A stretch of DNA of 64,000 nt from Saturnia japonica (Eukaryota; Arthropoda; Insecta; Lepidoptera; Saturniidae), in contig CM065334.1 in NCBI GenBank assembly GCA_033032175.1, forward strand, positions 7,003,705 through 7,067,704, written 5' to 3'. Every line of letters begins with the position of its first letter. Position 1 is the first letter of the stretch. The notes under the pieces were generated by a model, which was not told the DNA's origin, did no database searches, and saw only the letters and a list, made by a program, of their open reading frames with translations. Shown in pieces: positions 56,256 through 64,000 of this stretch. The translations under genes were made by a program, and so were the position numbers.

Positions 56256-56607
56256 TGTAAATAATAAAATGATCTTTCAAAACTTATATAAATATTATAT
56301 TTTACAATAAATTCCAGAAAAATATTTCATTGTAACCTAGCAACATTTTTGTAATTATGTTATCAAGAACAAAATAACAAGGGAAAACCTATCAAAATGT
56401 GCTAATTACCAATGTAACGATACTCCGACTTAACACAATCGAATACCAATAAGAGTCATTTTCGTGTTCTGACCGATTCCATCTGCCTTTTTCTTAAATC
56501 GGTGACTATGAATTAAAAAAAAAAAAAATGAAAGTCAGATAAGTGTTTCTCGTGTGAAAATACATAAGCGGACAGACAGAAAGAGAGACGTTGAGTTTTA
56601 TAATATA

Positions 56608-57295
56608 CTAGTTGTGCCAGGTTTCACTCGCATTTAATTTTTTTTAATTCTAACCTACTCTTTGTATGGTAGTTGTATCAATTCCTAACGGTTGTAGCGT
56701 GTTGTTATATAGCCTATTTCACCCGTGTTAGTTTTATCAGAGAAACGCCGCGCCCGCGCCGGCAAGGCATCCGTGTACCTATGATAATTGTTCACACTTC
56801 CTGCAAGTATAAATTATTTTAATTTTGCATTATCTCCTAAACTACGTGTCGAAATAAAATGCTATACAGTGCAAAGTTTAACTTCATAAAATTGTTATTA
56901 TGAAGTAACTTTTATTCGTAAGGATTAATTTGCTATGACGGCCCATGACTAAAAATAATGATGCCCTTAACACTTTTTAATATGTAACAAATTTTTGACA
57001 AAAAAAATATTATTGTGGCTTGTGTATAAGAGATAGGTATATGCTATCGCGATCTTTTATATACATATACTAAGGACCTAAATTTTTGTTAAACATTGTA
57101 TTTACGTATCATTAACCATTCTGTTAAACCACGCGGATAAAGCAGTTCGGGAAATTTTCTTCTGAATTTCGTAACAAGAATCGATATTTATGGCTAGCTG
57201 AGAGTTATAGACTAATTTTAGATAGCCTATACTATTCCTCGTGAATTTGACTATCAAATACAAACAAAAAATCTTTTCCGCTTTATTAAAATATA
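56608..57295 (-). mobile_element. Hel-C Helitron, full length, in copy 1
   Basis: CTAG at 56608-56611 begins the reversed element (3' end GGCACAACTAG), and TCCGCTTTATTAAAATATAA marks the 5' end. Confidence 0.65.
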
Positions 57296-57361
57296 AGTAC
57301 ATTCTTATAAATATAGAAAATATAGTAAAAAACTTAATGTAAGTTTAAAAATATAAAAAAA

Positions 57362-57909
57362 ATTAAATATAATGTCTTATAAACTGGACAGTTATCATAG
57401 CTATGAACACAGATATAAGAAAAAGGGGGCAGATGGAGCCTTCAGAACAACAATTAATGTGGGACATTCATTTAGTTCTGTATCATTGACGACCGGATAA
57501 CGACACGTGCGATCGTGTGAATAATGTTGCCAGGGCAGTTAAAATAAGTATTACCGATTTTTTACAACTCCAACAGTGTAGTCGTTAATCCGTCATGAAA
57601 CAACTGCTTTTTTACTTGAAGGGAAGAGTCCCAAGGTCCTTTATATACTAATATTCAACTGTACATTCTGCTACCGTGACATTTTTCATTATAAATGAAT
57701 ATTTCATGATTCTCTTTATGTCTTTTGTTTTAACTTGCCATACCTATCCATAATGGATTGTACATTTTTGCTTGAGACACTAAATTGCCAAGGGTTTTCA
57801 ACAATTTTTACTTTGAAACCGTTTCGGTATATCTTTCAGTGTTTGCAGATCGTTATCAAAGAAACAAACGATTACGTAACAAATATTACCCTCCTTTTGG
57901 TTTCGTGGT
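57362..57909. other. Unassigned DNA between duplication copies
   Basis: Not shared with the other duplicated parts and without motifs. Confidence 0.3.
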
Positions 57910-57917
57910 AGTCAGGT

Positions 57918-59031
57918 CAGTGCCGGCCCGAACATCCCTAGGCGAAAGACTTTAATGGCGTCCTTTTAAGAGAATTTCTGCTAGGCCATTTTGACAGATG
58001 TAGTTTAAAACTTGTTGTAGCATAGTGTTTTATAATATTTTAATAGCAATAGATTGTAATTCCATACATAACTGTTGTATCAACATACTTAAAGTCTGCA
58101 TGACTAAGAGATTCTTCCAACTTTATACATTCTCCGAGAAAGGATTTATTTTGCATCTCATGAACGTTATAAAGACTTCCTAAAACTTAGTATACACTTC
58201 TTATCTGAGTAAACCCCTTATCGATTGCATTTTTATGTGGTATCCAACACAGCAAAATAAAAATGTCTTTTTAACTTGTCTTTCTCAAAATGTATGAGCT
58301 CCTCTTCCGCTTCATAATTAAACTGCCTTTTCTTTTTTCTTAAGCTGACTGGCTTTGATTCTGATGCGAATGATACGAGAATGTTGGATTCTTTTTAAAT
58401 TTCTCATGCCTCTACCAGCATTTTTTTCGTAACCCAAAACAATTCTCCAACTTTGAGAAAGGTTTTTGTTTTTAGGAGAGAAGCAGCGTTAATATCTAAT
58501 TCCTTTAATTGTAGAAGTTTGCCAGTCAAATTAATTTCGAACAAATTGTCGATATTTTTAGACAATGAATTGAGCCTCAAAACCAGACGAACCCATCGGA
58601 GTATGATCATCGTAAATGTCCACCATGCATGTCAGCTAATTGTTAATGGATTGTCAGTTGGTCTCGTTAGAGAGTATATAGTTCTATGGTCATTTGACCG
58701 AGACTTGGGGCGGCTTGAACCAAATCCTTAGATCAGATTTAAGATTGACAGTTGCATACATTTTAACTTAACTAAACGGAACTTGGGCTAAATCTCAATA
58801 TTTGTTATTTTGTGCAAGTTGCACATAAAGCAGATTTGATCGCAATTTGTGTAGGTCGTACAGGCACAGGCGGGTGGATGTCGCTGTCGAGCAGTGTTGC
58901 CAAACCAAAGCAAAATATTTTAGTAGAAAAGTGGGTAATTGTTTTTCAATTTCGATGCTACCGATTGCCGCCCCTTAAAATGGGCGCCCTAGGCTGTAGC
59001 CTAGTTCACCTATATGAACGGGCCGGCCCTC
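57918..59031 (-). mobile_element. hAT transposon (about 1.1 kb) with 8-bp target duplication
   Basis: The left terminus is CAGTGCCGGCCCG and the right terminus the complement of GAGGGCCGGCCCG. The left flank is AGTCAGGT (57910-57917); the right flank ACTCACGT differs by two bases, but the partner copy at 56248 keeps the exact match. Eight-base duplications and short C-A-G termini are typical of hAT elements. The interior encodes a broken minus-strand protein. Confidence 0.75.
58000..58620 (-). pseudogene. hAT/ZMYM-like transposase remnant
   Basis: The minus strand has an N-YEAEEELIHFEKDKLKRHF-type block and FAVLDTT, then in another frame NAIDKGFTQIR, the order found in hAT-type proteins annotated as zinc finger MYM-like. 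An upstream frame (58404-58610) with LLQLKELDINAA is rich in Leu. Stops at several points make it dead. The region 55417-55800 is its duplicate. Confidence 0.5.
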
Positions 59032-60208
59032 ACTCACGTTGTAAATAATAAAAGAATCTTTCAACGCTTATATAAAAATTATATTTTCCGATAAATTCCA
59101 GAAAAATATTTCATTGTAACCTGGCAACATTTTTGTAATTTTGTTTTCAATAACAAAATAACACGGTGAAAACCTATCAAAATGTGCTTTGTTACCAATG
59201 TAACGATACTCCGACTACCTTTTTTCGTTTTTGCGAAGAATTTTTACAAGGTTGCTGACATTGCATGACATGTCCATTCTAAATTAACACAATCGAATAC
59301 CAATAAGGGTCATTTTCGTGTTCTGACCGATTCCATCTGCCTTTTTCTTAAATCGGTGACTATGAATTAAAAAAAATGAAAGTCAGATAAGTGTTTCTCG
59401 TGTGAAAATACATAAGCGGACAGACAGAAAGAGAGACGTTGAGTTTTATAATATACTAGTTGTGCCAGGTTTCACTCGCATTTAATTTTTTTAATTCTAA
59501 CCTACTCTTTGTATGGTAGTTGTATCAATTCCTAGCGGTTGTAGCGTGTTGTTATATAGCCTATTTCACCCGTGTTAGTTTTATCAGAGAAACGCCGCGC
59601 CCGCGCCGGCAACGCATCCGTGTACCTATGATAATTGTTCACACTTCCCGCAAGTATAAATTATTTTAATTTTGCATTATCTCCTAAACTACGTGTCGAA
59701 ATAAAATGCTATACAGTGCAAAGTTTAACTTCATAAAATTGTTATTATGAAGTAACTTTTATTCGTAAGGATTAATTTGCCATGACGGCCCATGACTAAA
59801 AATAATGATGCCCTTAACACTTTTTAATATGTAACAAATTTTTGACAAAAAAAATATTATTGTGGCTTGTGTATAAGAGATAGGTATATGCTATCGCGAT
59901 CTTTTATATACATATACTAAGGACCTAAATTTTTGTTAAACATTGTATTTACGTATCATTAACCATTCTGTTAAACCACGCGGATAAAGCAGTTCGGGAA
60001 ATTTTCTTCTGAATTTCGTAACAAGAATCGATATTTATGGCTAGCTGAGAGTTATAGACTAATTTTAGATAGCCTATACTATTCCTCGTGAATTTGACTA
60101 TCAAATACAAACAAAAAATCTTTTCCGCTTTATTAAAATATAAGTACATTCTTATAAATATAGAAAATATAGTAAAAAACTTAATGTAAGTTTAAAAATA
60201 TAAAAAAA
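58236..60208 (+). repeat. Long direct duplication, copy 2
   Basis: Partner of 55417-57361. It includes the right three quarters of the complete hAT element, its right flank and a full Hel-C. Copy 2 includes the intact hAT, so it is probably the source locus. Confidence 0.9.
59456..60143 (-). mobile_element. Hel-C Helitron, full length, in copy 2
   Basis: Almost identical to 56608-57295, with one A/G difference near 59536 and one T/C near 59780 visible at first reading. Confidence 0.65.
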
Positions 60209-60282
60209 ACCTTTAGAAGTCTGTTTTATCAATGTCTTGCAAACTGTTTACCATGATTAGTGTCTTCAGCCAAACCTAGAGT

Positions 60283-61422
60283 TAGTCCTTGATCGAGCTT
60301 ATCATAAATTTAACTGGAAGGCATATTTAACTGTAATGACGTAATCTCGCCATACACATTGCGATAACGGGTGAATACAGTGTTGAATTATTGATGCTCG
60401 AAGCTGTACATCATGTTTGTTGTTACATTTCACAGTGTTTTGGTTTAATAAATTTTTATGGTTCTTCTGTAAGTTAATCTATACAATTAATAAAATTGAA
60501 GTATCTGTTTGTAATGTCAAAATAACAGCTTTTTACTAAATGCATATGGAAGTATATACGATACTTATAACAAAAACGACATGGGCCTGGGTAAAAAAAG
60601 AGATGTAAAAATATAAAAAAGGTGTAAATTAATAGCTAATGCATTATCAAACAGTCACTGAAAATTAAGGGGATTTTTTGCAATCTAAAAGCAGAGATTT
60701 AGGATATTTCGTAAAAGCGAAGTCATATAATAAACTTCAATTAAACAATTTTTAAGTAGGATTAATATTAAAAAAGGGTTATGTTTATTATCTTAAAAAG
60801 TTATTAGTTGACTTATTTTGTTGATTGTGAATTTGAATGATATTGTACGATTTTAAAAAGAAAAATATATTCGATTTTATAAACCATATTTCAACTAATT
60901 ACATTCTGGGCCCAGAAATACCCGTCTCCTTTTTGTCGTCTGTTTGTTCCGGGTAACTCCGAAAAGGTTGTACAGATTTTGACGAGACTTTCACTGGCAG
61001 ATAGCTGATGTTATAAGGAGTAGCTTAGGCTTTTATTTTACAAAAATAATTCGTGTTCCGCGCAAATTAAAATAAACTAGTCATGGTGTATCAATGCGGG
61101 CGCTTAAATGGCTTACGCTGAGTGAACCATAAGAGATATATAAAAATAATGTATGCACTACATAAATATAGACACCAGCGGTCGTCCAATGATCGAAATT
61201 CGACCAGCGACTTTTTAATCATAGACTATTTTCTTTTTGACATTTGCAGTATGAACCTAAACAATTAATATAATATCACTTGCTGTCACTTTTCATTGAG
61301 TGACGATGTCAATATTTTGGGGGGTCTAAGTTCAATGGCACTGGTCGATTTAGGATTCGCAGTATTAATTTATTTAATTTAATATATTAGTATCAGATAT
61401 TATGGATAAATTTTAGCTTTCT
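60283..61422 (+). repeat. Direct duplication, first copy (partner 62861-64000)
   Basis: At least 1,140 bp repeat at an offset of 2,578 bp with only about eight differences noticed. The partner runs to the window edge, so the true length is unknown. It covers unique DNA, Hel-B, repeat D and part of Hel-A. Confidence 0.92.
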
Positions 61423-61605
61423 GCACTCCTTATGCATATAAACTTTAACCATGCCAAATCTCACAGACTTCCGTGCACGCAATACGATTTAAAAGGTGTC
61501 CGTAGTTTTGTCCTCACGTAAATATATTATGATGATTACAAAGACCTAAAAAAAATTTGCGAGAGTATATATCTATCTTATAAGCAACACCAATAATAAT
61601 AGTAG
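60478..61605 (+). mobile_element. Hel-B Helitron carrying nested repeat D and Hel-A
   Basis: The 5' end is TCTATACAATTAA at 60478 after A. Repeat D lies at about 60577-60945 and Hel-A at 61175-61535; Hel-B sequence resumes with CTTATAAGCAACACC near 61585 and fades after that. Confidence 0.65.
61175..61535 (-). mobile_element. Hel-A Helitron, full length (361 bp), inside Hel-B
   Basis: CCAG at 61175 is the complement of a CTGG end (fits CTRR), and TCATCATAATATA in reverse ends at 61535, followed by T. Confidence 0.7.
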
Positions 61606-61684
61606 CACCTAGTACATAGTAAATAGTAACCTATATATAGATTAGGTAAGTTTTAATAAAAAATGAGTGATTTGAATTAATGAT

Positions 61685-61945
61685 TGTTCAAGAGCGGCGT
61701 GTTCAGACACCGTGTCGTTTGCCATGAGTTCGAATCCCTGCAATGAGCCTCAGCGCCCGGCGAAGGAAAACATCGTAATTAAATCATAGTATGATGGTGG
61801 GGTTTTTTCTAATACCCGCCTGGTAAGCTACCACCTTCAATTTTAAAATATATCGCCAAGAAACTATAGAGGTATTCCGGCAGCTGCACTTGAGAACCAC
61901 TTCTGCCAGTAGGCTTAACGTGTCCATCTAGGCCAAATAGTCATT
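61685..61945 (+). mobile_element. tRNA-related SINE, second family
   Basis: GAGTTCGAATCCCTG is a B box; GGCGAAGGAAAACATCG and CCGGCAGCTGCACTTGAG follow, then CAGTAGGCTTAACGTG. The body and tail recur in reverse at 35815-35985. The A box is weak. Confidence 0.5.
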
Positions 61946-62395
61946 TAAACGCGAAACCTAAGAAAACGGTGAAATTTAATGTGTTAGGAACACGCGTCTA
62001 AAATTGTATTACTTTATTCTCTCTGATCTTTAAATAACCGTCATATCAAGGACGACTGCTTTTTATGACAAAACGTAATACAGTTTATATATCTGTCCCT
62101 GTCAAACGGGCGAGGTATGTAAGAGACGGGACTACGCGTTTGTGCGAATGCAGTGGAGCGAGCTGCGAGATCCTTGATTTGACCTTTTGTAGCGCCACAG
62201 AACTTACGCCACGGTTTCCCTGTCGTGAAGTTTTTGAAGTGAAACTTGTTTTGGGACGGTCTGAATTGTATTTTATGAAACGAAAAATTTTTTTTTCTTT
62301 ATTATTTAGGGAGCTTTGAATGTCTTTAATCTTAGACCAGGAGAATTTAATCTTTTGGTCTGATGCGTTGAGTTATTAACTACTACCTTATTTAA
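61946..62395. other. Unassigned DNA with an 84-codon frame
   Basis: A frame from ATG 62065 to 62319 with several Cys has no motif I can name and no partner exon. I do not call it a gene. Confidence 0.3.
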
Positions 62396-62830
62396 TACAT
62401 ACATACACACATCACGCCTCTCTCCCAACGGGGTAGGCAGAGATCACGTCCTTCCAATTGCTCTGATCCTGGCATACCTCTTTCGCTTCTTCGACATTCA
62501 TTAATCTTTTCATACATGCTCGTCGGTTTAGAGTACTCTTGACGCTACCTTTCTTCAGAACGTCTCCGATTTGATCAATAAATGTTCGTCTAGACCTACC
62601 TCTTCCAACGTTTCCTTTCACACTCGCATTATAAATTTGTTTAGTCGTTCTTCTTTAATTTATCCTCCCAACATGCCCACACCATTTAAGCATCCCTTTC
62701 TCAATCCATGTGACTATATCTACTTTCACACCACAAATTTCTCTTATCACACTATTTCTTATCCTGTCACTCTATTTCACTCCTAATATACCTCTTAGCG
62801 CTCTCATTTCTACTGCATTATTTTTACCTT
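62396..62830 (-). pseudogene. RTE-like LINE, 3' coding end
   Basis: The minus strand gives GNVGRGRSRRTFIDQIGDVL, RRACMKRLMNVEEAKEV and ISAYPVGREA then a stop: the intact last 69 codons of the subfamily at 32930. Upstream it is frameshifted. The ATGT-type tail is at 62396-62408. Confidence 0.75.
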
Positions 62831-62860
62831 ATGTAATAATTCTTTTTAAAGTGTTACTAA

Positions 62861-64000
62861 TAGTCCTTGATCGAGCTTATCATAAATTTAACTGGACGGC
62901 ATATTTAACTGTAATGACGTAATCTCGCCATACACATTGCGATAACGGGTGAATACAGTGTTGAATTATTGATGCTCGAAGCTGTACATCATGTTTGTTG
63001 TTACATTTCACAGTGTTTTGGTTTAATAAATTTTTATGGTTCTTCTGTAAGTTAATCTATACAATTAATAAAATTGAAGTATCTGTTTGTAATGTCAAAA
63101 TAACAGCTTTTTACTAAATGCATATGGAAGTATATACGATACTTATAACAAAAACGACATGGGCCTGGGTAAAAAAAGAGATGTAAAAATATAAAAAAGG
63201 TGTAAATTAATAGCTAATGCATTATCAAACAGTCACTGAAAATTAAGGGGATTTTTTGCAATCTAAAAGCAGAGATTTAGGATATTTCGTAAAAGCGAAG
63301 TCATATAATAAACTTCAATTAAACAATTTTTAAGTAGGATTAATATTAAAAAAGGGTTATGTTTATTATCTTAAAAAGTTATTAGTTGACTTATTTTGTT
63401 GATTGTGAATTTGAATGATAATGTACGATTTTAAAAAGAAAAATATATTCGATTTTATAAACCATATTTCAACTAATTACATTCTGGGCCCAGAAATACC
63501 CGTCTCCTTTTTGTCGTCTGTTTGTTCCGGGTAACTCCGAAAAGGTTGTACAGATTTTGACGAGACTTTCACTGGCAGATAGCCGATGTTATAAGGAGTA
63601 GCTTAGGCTTTTATTTTACAAAAATAATTCGTGTTCCGCGCAAATTAAAATAAACTGGTCATGGTGTATCAATGTGGGCGCTTAAATGGCTTACGCTGAG
63701 TGAACCATAAGAGATATATAAAAATAATGTATGCACTACATAAATATAGACACCAGCGGTCGTCCAATGATCGAAATTCGACCAGCGACTTTTTAATCAT
63801 AGACTATTTTCTTTTTGACATTTGCAGTATGAACCTAAACAATTAATATAATATCACTTGCTGTCACTTTTCATTGAGTGACGATATCAATGTTTTGGGG
63901 GGTCTAAGTTCAATGGCACTGGTCGATTTAGGATTCGCAGTATTAATTTATTTAATTTAATATATTAGTATCAGATATTATGGATAAATTTTAGCTTTCT
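62861..64000 (+). repeat. Direct duplication, second copy, continues past the right edge
   Basis: Matches 60283-61422 base by base apart from scattered substitutions such as A/C at 62897 and T/C at 63583. Confidence 0.92.
63056..64000 (+). mobile_element. Hel-B with nested repeat D and Hel-A, second copy
   Basis: Same arrangement as 60478-61605. The nested Hel-A starts at 63753 on the minus strand and is cut by the window edge. Confidence 0.65.

Larger units (their letters stand above)
55417..57361 (+). repeat. Long direct duplication, copy 1 (partner 58236-60208)
   Basis: It is nearly identical to 58236-60208 over about 1.9 kb, with a spacing of 2,819 bp at the left and 2,847 bp at the right. 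Copy 1 has an extra 35-40 bp near 56120 and lacks about 65 bp found at 59217-59283. It holds the right half of a hAT element (to 56247) and a complete Hel-C. Confidence 0.9.

Noticed and set aside
57102..57302. 66-codon minus-strand frame identical at 59949-60149
   Set aside because: It lies in a non-autonomous Helitron; identity follows from the duplication, not from coding constraint.
61720..61740. Possible tRNA T-arm
   Set aside because: The GTTCGAATCC motif is followed by SINE body sequence that recurs at 35815-35985.
62065..62319. 84-codon Cys-containing frame
   Set aside because: No family resemblance, no partner exon or promoter; could be chance.

Overview
The window looks like nuclear DNA of a moth or butterfly. 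It is AT-rich, crowded with short non-autonomous Helitrons ending in CTAG/CTRR, and carries Jockey-, RTE- and R1-like LINEs, a tRNA-derived SINE of the type I know from Lepidoptera, and Ty3/gypsy fragments. The call rests on these families and on the one host gene; no database search was possible.

The only host gene I recognise with confidence is a two-exon cytochrome P450 of the CYP307 (spook/spookier, Halloween) family on the + strand. Exon 1 is 9274-9652 and exon 2 is 22133-23365, separated by a 12,480-bp intron full of transposon debris. The splice junctions are clean and phases match. The product would be about 536 residues with the family's atypical I-helix (GGHSSVGN) and a normal haem motif (FSIGKRTCIG, Cys472). 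One extra base near 22582 breaks the frame in the middle of exon 2, so the locus is either a very young pseudogene or carries an assembly error. A second, much weaker host candidate is a GC-rich terminal exon on the - strand at 28597-28771.

Region by region. 1-618: the start of a LINE ORF1 leaving the left edge. 3-9 kb: Helitrons, a dead Tc1/mariner transposase, MITEs, and the upstream region of the P450. 9.3-23.4 kb: the P450, its intron holding a gypsy integrase relic with its 3' LTR, an R1-like LINE relic, two Jockey LINE 3' ends and many Helitrons. 25-36 kb: Helitrons, a CR1/Jockey-like RT fragment, two RTE-like LINE relics, a SINE tail. 36.9-45.8 kb: one Ty3/gypsy element flanked by an AAAAG target duplication, internally duplicated and invaded by solo LTRs of two families, a Jockey LINE (with poly-A and 12-bp target duplication) and a pogo-like piece; empty sites inside the duplicate allow the order of insertions to be read. 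46-55 kb: a Helitron, an uninterrupted 3' coding piece of a retroelement with a zinc-knuckle/nuclease-like domain, repeat arrays and a SINE. 55.4-64 kb: two sets of long, nearly identical direct duplications, one carrying a hAT element (AGTCAGGT target duplication), the other a Helitron nested in a Helitron.

Together the window is one developmental steroid-hormone gene embedded in a layered transposon landscape. I saw no CRISPR array, rRNA, functional tRNA or prokaryotic feature.

Repeat names used below are local labels. Hel-A begins TCATCATTATATT and ends GACCGCTAG. Hel-B begins TCTATACAATTAA and ends GGGCACAGCTAG. Hel-C ends GGCACAACTAG. Hel-D begins TCCTTACTAATATT and ends CACACCGCTAG. 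Hel-E carries AGTTTGTTTGTTTGGTTG. Repeats D, E and G are unclassified interspersed families.
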